Part shown: piece after piece, positions 7,249 through 15,573 of the stretch
How positions within the stretch are numbered: position 1 is the stretch's first letter
How the letters are laid out: the number at the start of each line of letters is the position of its first letter
Assembly (NCBI GenBank): GCA_016867265.1
Contig: VGJW01000016.1
Span: 1 to 64,000, forward strand
Source of the DNA: Candidatus Tanganyikabacteria bacterium
GTDB lineage: Bacteria; Cyanobacteriota; Sericytochromatia; S15B-MN24; VGJW01
DNA: 64,000 bases
Direction of reading: 5' to 3'
Notes under the pieces: generated by a model
Database searches by the model: none
What the model was told of the DNA's origin: nothing
The model's input: the letters and a program-made list of their open reading frames with translations, nothing else
Made by a program: the position numbers and the translations under genes

Positions 7249-8610
7249 ATGGCCCTGATCAAGGGGAACAAGGTCAATCCCCGGGGAACGGTGGTTCTTC
7301 AGGGAGATCAGCTCCTGCCGGAGGAGGCCGGTGAGGAGGCTTCCGCGTCGGCTGTGGCGTCGCCGGTCGTGACACCGTCCCTGCCCCCCGTGCCGCCTCG
7401 CGAGCCTGAGGGGGTGTGGCCGCAGGGCCGCCTGTCCGAAGCGCCGCAGGCAGAAGCGGCGGTCGTGGCTGGGGAGGTCTTCGAATCGGGCTTGCCGACC
7501 CCTTCCGATGCCGATTGGGCTGATGGGGACGCCGTGGCGTCCGGACAAGCGACTGTCGCGGATGTCACGTCCCGCATCGAGGCGTGGGATGCCGGTCGGG
7601 ATGCCCTGAGGGACGCGCGGATTGCCCTTTCCGGGCAAGAGGAAGCCGATGCACACTCGGAAATCGATCCGGCGGGGTTGTTTCGCGAGCGCCATGCGGA
7701 ATTGTCCACGCATCTCGAAGGCGTTGTTGCCGCCCAGGCACTCGAGAGCGCTCTCGAAGCAGCGACGCCGGGGCTCGAGTCTCTCGTCGAGGCCGAGGTG
7801 CGTGCTGCCCACGCCAGGGCCCGGGACCTCACCCGGTGGCGTTCCATGGCCGAGGCCGAAGAACAGATCGCCGCGTTGCTCGAGAATTTCGAATGGTCCG
7901 AGGAGCACGCCAAGGCCTTGCTGGGAGAGCGTGAGCAGGTCCTGGCTGCCGCCCGGCTCGAGGCCGAACGCATCCTGATGCACGCGCGGGCGGAGGCCGA
8001 GTCACTCATCGTCGAGGCTCGGACGCACGCGATGCAGGACATGGCCACGCTTGAGTCCCAGCGTCAGGCGCTCTTTGACGAGAATCGCCAGCGTGCTTAT
8101 GCCGAAGGCTACACCGAAGGGCGGGCGCAGGCTGACGAGGAAGGCGCCCGGTTGCTGGAAGACGCGACCGACAGCCTGAACCGGGTTCGATTGGCCCTGC
8201 CACATGCCGTCCGGGAGAGCCAGGACCAGCTCGTTCAGATCGCGCTCGAGGTCGCCGAGCGCCTGGTCCACGCCGAGGTCGCCACGCGTCCCGAGATCGT
8301 GCTCGACACGCTCGATGCGGCGTTGGCCCGAGTGACGGACATGGAATCCGTCACCATCCGGGTTCATCCCGAGGACTTGCCCATGGTCCAGGACACGGAG
8401 GAGCAGATTCGCGACCTGTTGGCGCAGGTCAAGAAGCTTGAGTTCCAGAGCTCGGTCAAGATCGCCCGTGGTGGCGTGTTCATCGAGACGGGATCGGGCA
8501 CGGTCGACGCCACGATCAAGACCCAGATCTCGGTACTTTCGGAGGTCTTTCGTAATACGCAGGCCGAGCTGTCGGAAATTTCGGAGCCCGGTCCTGAGGC
8601 TGCCTCGTGA
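7249..8610 (+). CDS. fliH: Flagellar export ATPase regulator FliH
   Basis: 453 residues. The C-terminal third has the FliH/V-ATPase-E pattern: a coiled coil with AYAEGYTEGRAQADEEG (about 284-300), then ALEVAERLVHAEV and the ending GGVFIETGSGTVDATIKTQ (about 405-423). The first 200 residues are acidic, alanine/proline-rich and not seen in the usual 220-260-residue FliH. FliH dimers hold the FliI ATPase inactive and dock it at the export gate. The stop overlaps the fliI GTG start (GTGA), so the two are translationally coupled. The start at 7249 has only a weak GCGGGGT upstream. Confidence 0.88.
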   Translation: MALIKGNKVNPRGTVVLQGDQLLPEEAGEEASASAVASPVVTPSLPPVPPREPEGVWPQGRLSEAPQAEAAVVAGEVFESGLPTPSDADWADGDAVASGQATVADVTSRIEAWDAGRDALRDARIALSGQEEADAHSEIDPAGLFRERHAELSTHLEGVVAAQALESALEAATPGLESLVEAEVRAAHARARDLTRWRSMAEAEEQIAALLENFEWSEEHAKALLGEREQVLAAARLEAERILMHARAEAESLIVEARTHAMQDMATLESQRQALFDENRQRAYAEGYTEGRAQADEEGARLLEDATDSLNRVRLALPHAVRESQDQLVQIALEVAERLVHAEVATRPEIVLDTLDAALARVTDMESVTIRVHPEDLPMVQDTEEQIRDLLAQVKKLEFQSSVKIARGGVFIETGSGTVDATIKTQISVLSEVFRNTQAELSEISEPGPEAAS

Positions 8611-9944
8611 CCTTGCCTCTCGAGCCATTCGCGCTTGCACTACGGGATACCGAGCCCATCCGTGCCCGTGGCCAGGTCACGCAACTGGTGGGCTTGGTCA
8701 TCGAGGCCCTTCTGCAAGGCGTGCGCATGGGCGAGCTCTGCCTGATCTATGCACAGCACCGCAAGACCGTATTCCCGTGCGAGGTCGTCGGTTTCAAGCC
8801 CAGACGCGTCATGTTGATGCCCCTTTCGGAGGTCGAAGGCATCGGTGCCGGTTGCGAGGTGGTTGCGACCGGTCGGATGGTCAGTGTCAAGGTGGGCCCC
8901 AAGCTGCTGGGCCGGGTGCTCGATGGCCTGGGCAACCCCATCGATGGCAAGGGGCCCCTCATCTACGAGACGACCTATGCCCAGATGAACCAGCCACCGA
9001 ATTCGATGAGGCGCAAGCTGATTGACACGGTCCTGCCGACGGGCGTCCGGGTCATGGATGGCTTCCTGACGATGGGCGAGGGGCAACGTATTGGCATCTT
9101 CGCGGGGTCGGGCGTGGGTAAGAGCACCCTGCTGGGCCAGATAGCCCGTCAGACCGAGGCCGATCTGTCGGTGTTGTGCTTGGTGGGTGAACGCGGCCGC
9201 GAGGTCCGCGAGTTCCTCGAGTACTCGCTGGGCGAGGACGGCCTCGCGCGCTCGGTGGTCGTGGTGGCGACCTCGGACACTTCCAGCCTGATGCGCTTCA
9301 AGGCACCCTTGGTCGCGACGTCCATCGCCGAATACTTCCGGGACCAGGGCAACAAGGTCTTCATGATGATGGACTCGATGACGCGTTTCGCGATGGCGAT
9401 GCGCGAGATCGGGTTGGCGATTGGCGAGCCTCCGGCCCAGAAGGGCTACACGCCGTCCGTCTTCGCCTTGATTCCCAAGTTGCTCGAGCGGGCGGGGACC
9501 AGTGACAAGGGCTCGATTACCGCCATCTACACGGTTCTGGTCGATGGGGGCGACATGGATGAACCCATCGCCGACTGCGTCCGGGGTGTTCTGGACGGCC
9601 ATATCGTGATGCTGCGCAACATCGCGGCCCAGGGCATCTTCCCGGCCGTGGACGTCCTGCAGAGCGTCTCGCGACTGCTCGACGTGCTGGCGACCAAGGA
9701 GCACAAGGCCGCGCGGCAGGCGGTCTTCCAGATGATCGCCGACTTCAAGGAGGTGCAGGATCTCCTCAACGTCGGTGCCTATGTCCGCGGTTCCAACCCT
9801 GCTTACGACCGCGCCATCTCGATGTGGGACCAGATCAAGGGATTCCTGAAGCAGGATGTCCGCGACAACACGCCCTTCGAAGAGACGGTGCGCCAGATCC
9901 GGATGCTGGGTTCCAACACGTCCGCAGCGTCGATGTTCAACTAG
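8607..9944 (+). CDS. fliI: Flagellum-specific ATP synthase FliI
   Basis: 445 residues from a GTG start overlapping the fliH stop. P-loop AGSGVGKST at about 166-174, LVGERGREVREF (about 192-203), Walker B region KVFMMMDSMTRFAMA, and the family segment GSITAIYTVLVDGGDMDEPIAD. Length is typical (about 440). It is the hexameric ATPase energising flagellar type III export. The closely related injectisome ATPase SctN cannot be excluded by eye, but FliH beside it and the flagellar operon 14 kb away favour FliI. No clear terminator follows. Confidence 0.93.
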   Translation: MTLPLEPFALALRDTEPIRARGQVTQLVGLVIEALLQGVRMGELCLIYAQHRKTVFPCEVVGFKPRRVMLMPLSEVEGIGAGCEVVATGRMVSVKVGPKLLGRVLDGLGNPIDGKGPLIYETTYAQMNQPPNSMRRKLIDTVLPTGVRVMDGFLTMGEGQRIGIFAGSGVGKSTLLGQIARQTEADLSVLCLVGERGREVREFLEYSLGEDGLARSVVVVATSDTSSLMRFKAPLVATSIAEYFRDQGNKVFMMMDSMTRFAMAMREIGLAIGEPPAQKGYTPSVFALIPKLLERAGTSDKGSITAIYTVLVDGGDMDEPIADCVRGVLDGHIVMLRNIAAQGIFPAVDVLQSVSRLLDVLATKEHKAARQAVFQMIADFKEVQDLLNVGAYVRGSNPAYDRAISMWDQIKGFLKQDVRDNTPFEETVRQIRMLGSNTSAASMFN

Positions 9945-10015
9945 CCGGACCGGCCTTGAGCCAGACTGCAGCTTGGTTTGGTCGATTTTGCACCACTTTC
10001 GCCTTGGCGATGAAT

Positions 10016-10157
10016 TGTTAAGGCTGTGTTTGGACTGTTAAGGGTCCGGCAATTCTCCGTCAACTTGCCGTCAGGGGGCTTTTCAGGGAGTGTTTGTCGC
10101 CCTATGCTTGCAGCGTAAAGGTTGAGTTAACTCTGCCTATCGAGAAAGGTTAAAGCA
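10016..10157 (+). promoter_or_regulatory. Clostripain-gene leader with short repeats
   Basis: The 213-bp gap 9945-10157 holds two TGTTAAGG words (10016-10023 and 10036-10043, 20 bp apart), a 10-bp palindrome GAGTTAACTC (10124-10133), and two AAAGGTT words (10117-10123 and 10145-10151). The words recur about two helical turns apart, as for a repressor or activator, but no regulator is identified. The second AAAGG (10145-10149) is the ribosome-binding site. No confident promoter is seen. Confidence 0.35.
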
Positions 10158-11510
10158 ATGATGCGTTTTGCGAAGGCGACGACTGCGGCGGCGCTGGCGA
10201 CCACCTTGGTCGGTTGCGGCACGAACATGGGCCTGGGGGGCGCCAATAGCGGCGTCTTCGGCGCCAAGTCCAAGGCCCAGGCCGAGTGGACGCTCATGCT
10301 GCACCTCGGCGCCTCCAACAACCTCGAGCCTTTCGCCGGCATCAACCTCAACGAGATCGAGGCCGCCATCGACGACAAGAACGTCAACTTCATCGTCCTG
10401 TTCGACGGCCAGAAGAAGGGCGACTCGAAGATCTACCGGATGGTCCGCGACGCCAACGGCAACAACAAGACCCTGGTGTCGACCGTCATCGACGACAAGG
10501 GTGCCATCATTCCGAGCGACACCAAGGAGGTCGACTCCGGCGACGTCAAGACGGCTTCCAAGTTCACGCAGTGGGCCATCCAGAACTTCCCCGCCAAGAA
10601 GTATGGCTACCTGATGTGGGATCACGGCTCGGGCATCTTCACCCCGCAAGGCCAGCGCGTGAACCTCGGCCCCAGCGTCGATCGCTCCTCCGTCAAGCGG
10701 GCCCTTTCCGGCAACGGCATGTCTGCAAATGGCATCTGCTGGGATGACGAGACCGGCAACCACATGTCGACCGCCCAGTTCGGCGACGTGGTCGCCGCCG
10801 GTGCCCAAGCCGCCGGCAAGCCCCTCGACATGGTCGGCTTCGACGCTTGCCTGATGGCCCACGTCGAGCTGGTCTACCAGATGAAGGGCAACGGCCTGAA
10901 CATGGTTGCTTCCGAAGAGCTCGAGCCCGGCCTCGGCTGGGACTACATGGGCTGGATGAAGCGCCTGGCCGCCAATCCGGCCGCGGATGGCGCCCTCGCC
11001 TCCAAGTACCTCGTCCAAGCGTACGGCGAGTCCTACAAGCCGGGCGGCAACCACGCCCAGGATGGCCGCGAGCAGGAGATCACCCTGTCGGCCGTCAACT
11101 ACGCCGCGCTGAAGAACAACCTGGTCCCCGCGCTCAACAATCTCGCCAGCGAGATGGTCGCCGCGATGGGCACCGAGAAGTCGGCCTTCCAGGCTGCCCG
11201 CAAGGCCACTCAGGAGTTCTACAACAGCGACTGCGGTGATGTCGGCAGCTTCCTGGGTCACCTGAGCGCCAACACCCGGAATGCTCGCGTCAAGCAGGCT
11301 GTCACCAGCACGCAGCAGGCCCTGTCGACTGCGGTCATTGCCGAAGTCCACAACGGCAAGTGGGCCACCGAAGGCACCGCGGGTGCCACTGGCCTGGTGA
11401 TCTTCTTCCCCAAGACCAAGTACCAGTGGAAGGAAGCCTACAACAACGTGAACCAGATCGCCTTCGCGGCCGAGGGTTGGCGTAACTTCCTGGTCGACTT
11501 CATCAAGTAG
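10158..11510 (+). CDS. Clostripain-family (C11) cysteine peptidase lipoprotein
   Basis: 450 residues. The signal peptide ends in LVGC, so the mature lipid-anchored Cys is C20. The caspase-like clan CD pair is seen: H156 in MWDHGSG and nucleophile C231 in GFDACLMAHVE. The ending LVIFFPKTKYQW...AAEGWRNFLVDF is typical of bacterial C11 peptidases. Clostripain itself cuts after Arg; specificity here is unknown. Shine-Dalgarno AAAGG sits 8 nt before the ATG. It stands alone, closed by a strong terminator. Codons are strongly biased to C/G endings compared with the flanking genes, suggesting high expression. Confidence 0.92.
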   Translation: MMRFAKATTAAALATTLVGCGTNMGLGGANSGVFGAKSKAQAEWTLMLHLGASNNLEPFAGINLNEIEAAIDDKNVNFIVLFDGQKKGDSKIYRMVRDANGNNKTLVSTVIDDKGAIIPSDTKEVDSGDVKTASKFTQWAIQNFPAKKYGYLMWDHGSGIFTPQGQRVNLGPSVDRSSVKRALSGNGMSANGICWDDETGNHMSTAQFGDVVAAGAQAAGKPLDMVGFDACLMAHVELVYQMKGNGLNMVASEELEPGLGWDYMGWMKRLAANPAADGALASKYLVQAYGESYKPGGNHAQDGREQEITLSAVNYAALKNNLVPALNNLASEMVAAMGTEKSAFQAARKATQEFYNSDCGDVGSFLGHLSANTRNARVKQAVTSTQQALSTAVIAEVHNGKWATEGTAGATGLVIFFPKTKYQWKEAYNNVNQIAFAAEGWRNFLVDFIK

Positions 11511-11527
11511 TCGCCGGGTTCACCAGG

Positions 11528-11563
11528 GCGGGGCGGTGCGCAAGCACTGCCCCGCTTGGCTTT
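11528..11563 (+). terminator. Rho-independent terminator of clostripain gene
   Basis: Stem GCGGGGCGGTGC (11528-11539), GNRA loop GCAA, return stem GCACTGCCCCGC (11544-11555): 12 pairs with one G-T wobble, then TTGGCTTT. It lies 17 bp after the stop codon. Confidence 0.85.
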
Positions 11564-11626
11564 GGGTGTCGTGGCACTTGCCGGACGCCGTTTCCCCGCG
11601 CGCGGCAAGCGTAACGCCTTGAGCCG

Positions 11627-12859
11627 TCAGGGCTCCATCGGGTCGAGCACCTTGCGGACCTGTGCCGCGATGATGCTCTGCTGGACTTCCGCAGGAGTCT
11701 TGGGCCGGGCCGGCGAGGCTTCAGCCAGTCTCGGATGCTCGTAGGCGGCGTTTCGCTTCTCGCGCTCGGCGACCATCTGCGCCAGCTTGTCGACGACTTC
11801 GGGATTGGCGCGCACGACGGTGCGGAACGCGGGCTTGTCCACCTCGAGCAACTCGGCGCCGCCGCCCGGAGCGATGACGGCCGTCGCCCCGCGGGGCTCT
11901 CCCTTGAGCAGCGGAATCTCGCCGAAGGCATCGCCGGGCCCGAGGCGCGCGACGGGCTCCGAAGTCTCGGGCGATCCCAGGTAGATGTCGATGTGGCCCT
12001 TGGTCACGACATACATTGCATCGCCAGGCTCACCAATTCGGAAGAGGACCTCGCCGGCCTCTGCCCGCCGTGAGTGCGTGTGGGCGGCAAGCAGACCCAG
12101 GCTGTCGTCATCCATCGGTTCCAGCAGGGGAACGTGATGCAGGACGTCGTCGACCTTCTGGACCTGACGCAGATCGTAGAGGCGATCGCGGGTGGCCTTC
12201 TGGATCTTGTCCGGGGTCTCGCGGTCCGCGAGCACGACGCCGAACCAGCGCTCCGCCTGCTCGAACCGCCCGAGGCGCAAGCCCAGTTCGCCAATCATGA
12301 ACGGGATGGCCGACTCGTCATCCTCTTCTTCTCCGCCCTGTCCCGGCTTGGCGCCCCCTTGGCTGAAGGCCAACTCGAGCAGTTCGCTGGCCCGGGCAAG
12401 ATGGGCCAATTCACGTCCGAGATTGCCGGTCATCCGGCAAATCCAGCCGGCACGAAGCGCCATCGATGCCAGGACCTTCGGCGATGCCTTGCGCGCCTCG
12501 TAGGTCACGCCCGCCAGCTTGAAGGCGACCAACGCCGCGAAGGGCGACCGATCCGGCTGCCTGAAGTCGACGGTCCGGGCGAGGCCCGATTCCTTGAGCG
12601 CCTTGGCCACGGCATCGTGATGACGATCCTCGAGGCTGGCAAAGTCCTTCTTGAGCGCGGCATAGCCACAGCCCGAGCAGACCCAGATCTGGTAGTAGAG
12701 GGGATTGACGCCCGAGTAGTGGGGGCAGTTGTCCGAATCCCGGCGCACGAGCGAGTAGGTGCCACTTCGCGGGGTGTGCAGCTTGAACACCTGCAGGCAG
12801 ACGGGACAAGAAACGTCACGCTGCGTGAGGGTTGCGAGGGAACGCGTGGGGGTTCGCAT
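11627..12859 (-). CDS. DUF2225 zinc protein with C-terminal cNMP-binding domain
   Basis: 410 residues. The N-terminus has CPVC (about 18-21) and CSGCGYA (about 61-67), the paired zinc cysteines of DUF2225. A helical, TPR-like middle follows (to about 230). The last part is a cyclic-nucleotide-binding fold, with GEVLFRIGEPGDAMYVV (about 266-282) and the phosphate-binding-cassette-like GDAFGEIPLLKGEPRGATA. Known: cNMP domains sense cAMP/cGMP or bind other ligands. There is no DNA-binding domain or enzyme, so the output is unknown. Shine-Dalgarno GAGGGA is 8 nt before the ATG. It follows the 878-residue lipoprotein gene on the same strand, 26 bp away. Confidence 0.85.
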   Translation of the reverse strand: MRTPTRSLATLTQRDVSCPVCLQVFKLHTPRSGTYSLVRRDSDNCPHYSGVNPLYYQIWVCSGCGYAALKKDFASLEDRHHDAVAKALKESGLARTVDFRQPDRSPFAALVAFKLAGVTYEARKASPKVLASMALRAGWICRMTGNLGRELAHLARASELLELAFSQGGAKPGQGGEEEDDESAIPFMIGELGLRLGRFEQAERWFGVVLADRETPDKIQKATRDRLYDLRQVQKVDDVLHHVPLLEPMDDDSLGLLAAHTHSRRAEAGEVLFRIGEPGDAMYVVTKGHIDIYLGSPETSEPVARLGPGDAFGEIPLLKGEPRGATAVIAPGGGAELLEVDKPAFRTVVRANPEVVDKLAQMVAEREKRNAAYEHPRLAEASPARPKTPAEVQQSIIAAQVRKVLDPMEP

Positions 12860-12885
12860 GATTCTAGTCCCTCACCTACCCGCAA

Positions 12886-15522
12886 TCAGGATCTCTTGCC
12901 CTTGGCCGGCCCCTTGCCCGGAGTCTCGCCCTTGATGTGCACGACCTGGACCGGAACCTGCTGCTGCGCGGCTTCCCAGTGACGGGTGCCCTGGAAGGCA
13001 ATGTCGTACTTGTTGCTCGCGTTCCAGAGCAGCCAGCCGCTGGCCTTGCCGTCGCGACCTCCCTGCAACTGGCGATAGACATAGTCGGCGTTGTAATTCG
13101 AGACCATGTAGCCGAAGGCCTGCAGCCAAGGGCGGATGACGGTGCCCTCGCCAATGCGGTTGCGGACGCGGACGACGCCTTGGCTGATGAAGTAGTAAGG
13201 CTGGTCCGCAGGGCGCGCGAAACCGTCGAAGGGCGGATAGAAGTGCGACGGATAGACCATCGGGCAGATGACGTCGACTTCCTTGGCCATGTCCGCGATC
13301 TTCTGGCCGGTCACGGCCATGTCCACGTCCTTGCCCCAGGCCATGACGCCATAGACGTCGATGCCCACCCGGGCGTTGAGCGGCGCCAGTGCGGCGCGGG
13401 CCTTGCGCAGGAAGGCCGTGATGATGGCGTGCTTGGGCGTCACCTTCTCATCGAATCCGTACTTGCAGTCCCGGGTGTTGCCCTGCGCCGGGAAACGAAT
13501 GTAGTCGAACTGGATCTCGTCGACCCCGGATTGCGCGAGTTCGACCGCGAGGCGGATGTTCATGTCCTGGACCTCGGGGTTGCTGGGGTCGACCCAGCGC
13601 AGGTGCCCATGTTCGAGCCAAGGCTTGCCCGTCGCCTTGCTGCGAATTGCGAGGTCGGGCCGCCGCTTCGCAAGCACGGGGTCATTGAAAAGGACCTGCC
13701 TCGCAATGACGTAGATACCCATGCCGTGCAGGCGATCGACCAGCTTGGGCAGGTCCGTCACGGTATGGTCCCACTGGGTCATGGCCCGAACCTTGGAGTC
13801 CTTGGCCAGAATGGACACGGGACCGTCCTTGATGTCAAAGACGACGGCGTTGCCGCCGGACTTTTTCAGGGCTGAGGCCAGCGTGAATATTCGATCCATG
13901 CCTGCACTCGTCGAGGTGCAGTAGATGCCCTTGATGGGTATGTCGACGCGCCAACCCAACGGCTTGGGGTCGGGGCGACGTGCGAGGACATCCGGGATGA
14001 CCAAGGTCTCGCCGGGCTTGACCCAGGCGCGCTTCAGGCCATTGGCGGCCGCGATGCGCTGCCGCAGTTCACGCGACGTGTAGGCCTTCGTGAAGGGCAG
14101 GTAGGCCATCGAGAGCCCTTCGTAGCTCTGCCCGGTCTGGACCTTGTGGCTGATCTTGCCGGCTTGCCATGTGCCGCCGGGCGGCAAGGCCTTGCCGAAG
14201 CCGGGATGGACGTTCGATGCGATCGAGGTCGATGCCGCCTCGGGGACGAGCGTTTCGGTCGTCCCCGCCGGAACAGCCGTGGCATCGGTCGTCGAGGGTG
14301 TAGGGGCCGCAACCCGGGCGAGTTGCTCTACCTCGGGTGACGGACTCGCCACCAGCTGGGCTGCAGGAGCATTCGTGGCGGTTTCGGCGAGGGCGGCAAC
14401 GGCCTTTGCGCCGAGCTTGCGTGCCTTCGCCTTGCCCAGCCGTGCGGGATCGAGGCGATCCGCCGCAGCGGCCGGGAAGCTGACCAGGGCAGGATCGCCG
14501 TCCGCAACATAGGGCGTAAAGGCTTCAGTCTGCCTGCCGGTATCCTGGCCCTTGCGCTTGAACCAGTGGGCAAACTCGCTGTCGAGGGCCTGGATACGTG
14601 CGATGCGCGCGGGGTTGAAGCCCTTGGCAAACGGGGACGTGGCGGGATTGGCACCGACGAGCAGCAAGGCCCCGTGGTGGATATCCTGTCCCGGCCCACC
14701 CATGGCTGCGGCTTGCTGATCGGGGCGCTTCGGGATGCCGCCCATCGGCAAGGCCACGGTCGTGGTCCGGAAGTCCGGGCCCACCACCTTGCGGACCGCT
14801 GCCTGGAGGCGGACCAGCTCCGAGCGGATCTGTCCGGGTGTGGCCTTGCTCATGAGCAGGTGGGTCCACGTGTGGTTGCCCAATTCAAAGCCGTTGGCAG
14901 CGAGGAACTTGAGCTTGGCGGCTGCCGTCCGGTCGTCCTCGAAGAACGAGGGCAGCAGGTAGAAGCTGGCCCGGTGGCCGAAGCCGGGATAACGCTTCGC
15001 GACGTCGCGCATGATGCCGACGCCGCAATCGGCCGTCGGGATGGCAAGCCCCTTGGCGTCCACGCCAGAAGCCACGAACTGGTCGGCCCGGGCGTCGTCA
15101 AAGGTCAGTACCACTGGCTTCTTGCCTGCCGGCACATGCGGGAACCCGTCCAGCATGTCCTGGGTCGTCGCCGTCACATAGCCGTTGGTCGCGAGGAACT
15201 CGAGGTCGCCCCGGAAACGATCCGCCCGACGCACCCAGCGGCTCTCTTCCTTGCCGATGCCGTGGTACTCGAGCACGGGGACCAAGCCAAGTTCGTTCGC
15301 CTTGGCGACATCAGCCGCCGAGGCGACTTGGATGGCGGCGGGCGCAGGCGCCACCGTGCCTGTCGGTGGCGCTGCCTCGCCGCTGGCCGGCAGGGTCGCC
15401 ACGTCATCGGCCGGGGGCTGCGCACCGATGCGATGGGGTGTCTTGGCCGATTGGCATCCGAGGGAAAGCGCCAGCACTGCCGCAGGCATGAGTGGCAGCC
15501 AGAAACGTCGCAGTTGCGTCAA
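12886..15522 (-). CDS. NodB deacetylase - LysM - DUF4015 glycosidase-like lipoprotein
   Basis: 878 residues from a TTG at 15522. That start has GGAGGA 8 nt upstream and places a good signal peptide with lipobox LSLGC (C23). An ATG at 15546 overlaps the predicted -10 element and has no site. Domain order: polysaccharide deacetylase (about 80-300) with metal motifs TFDD (about 140) and HTWTH (about 217-221); a linker with many Ala/Pro/Thr; a LysM-like repeat (about 455-515); then a DUF4015 putative glycosidase (about 540-855) with DEIQFDYIRFP. Together these suggest a surface enzyme that binds peptidoglycan or a related glycan, deacetylates it and perhaps cuts it. The fusion is unusual; the two enzymes are normally separate proteins. 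Confidence 0.88.
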   Translation of the reverse strand: MTQLRRFWLPLMPAAVLALSLGCQSAKTPHRIGAQPPADDVATLPASGEAAPPTGTVAPAPAAIQVASAADVAKANELGLVPVLEYHGIGKEESRWVRRADRFRGDLEFLATNGYVTATTQDMLDGFPHVPAGKKPVVLTFDDARADQFVASGVDAKGLAIPTADCGVGIMRDVAKRYPGFGHRASFYLLPSFFEDDRTAAAKLKFLAANGFELGNHTWTHLLMSKATPGQIRSELVRLQAAVRKVVGPDFRTTTVALPMGGIPKRPDQQAAAMGGPGQDIHHGALLLVGANPATSPFAKGFNPARIARIQALDSEFAHWFKRKGQDTGRQTEAFTPYVADGDPALVSFPAAAADRLDPARLGKAKARKLGAKAVAALAETATNAPAAQLVASPSPEVEQLARVAAPTPSTTDATAVPAGTTETLVPEAASTSIASNVHPGFGKALPPGGTWQAGKISHKVQTGQSYEGLSMAYLPFTKAYTSRELRQRIAAANGLKRAWVKPGETLVIPDVLARRPDPKPLGWRVDIPIKGIYCTSTSAGMDRIFTLASALKKSGGNAVVFDIKDGPVSILAKDSKVRAMTQWDHTVTDLPKLVDRLHGMGIYVIARQVLFNDPVLAKRRPDLAIRSKATGKPWLEHGHLRWVDPSNPEVQDMNIRLAVELAQSGVDEIQFDYIRFPAQGNTRDCKYGFDEKVTPKHAIITAFLRKARAALAPLNARVGIDVYGVMAWGKDVDMAVTGQKIADMAKEVDVICPMVYPSHFYPPFDGFARPADQPYYFISQGVVRVRNRIGEGTVIRPWLQAFGYMVSNYNADYVYRQLQGGRDGKASGWLLWNASNKYDIAFQGTRHWEAAQQQVPVQVVHIKGETPGKGPAKGKRS

Positions 15523-15544
15523 CGAGGGGGTCCTCCGGGCGCCC

Positions 15545-15553
15545 ATCCTACCA
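15545..15553 (-). promoter_or_regulatory. Extended -10 promoter of the deacetylase fusion gene
   Basis: TGG-TAGGAT on the minus strand (15553-15545). Transcription would begin near 15538, giving a short leader that contains GGAGGA (15536-15531) and the TTG start at 15522. This placement rules out the ATG at 15546, which overlaps the hexamer. Confidence 0.55.
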
Positions 15554-15573
15554 CGGGCACCTCCGGCATCCCA

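Noticed and set aside
142-9944. A complete injectisome (needle plus ATPase) in this window
   Set aside because: No secretin, inner-ring, export-gate or translocon gene is present, and fliH/fliI are best read as flagellar.
10116-10142. TAAA, 15 bp, GCCTATCG: a possible sigma-28 promoter for the clostripain gene
   Set aside because: The transcript would start at about 10149, removing most of the AAAGG ribosome site and leaving fewer than 10 nt before the ATG. The -10 also matches only five of eight positions.
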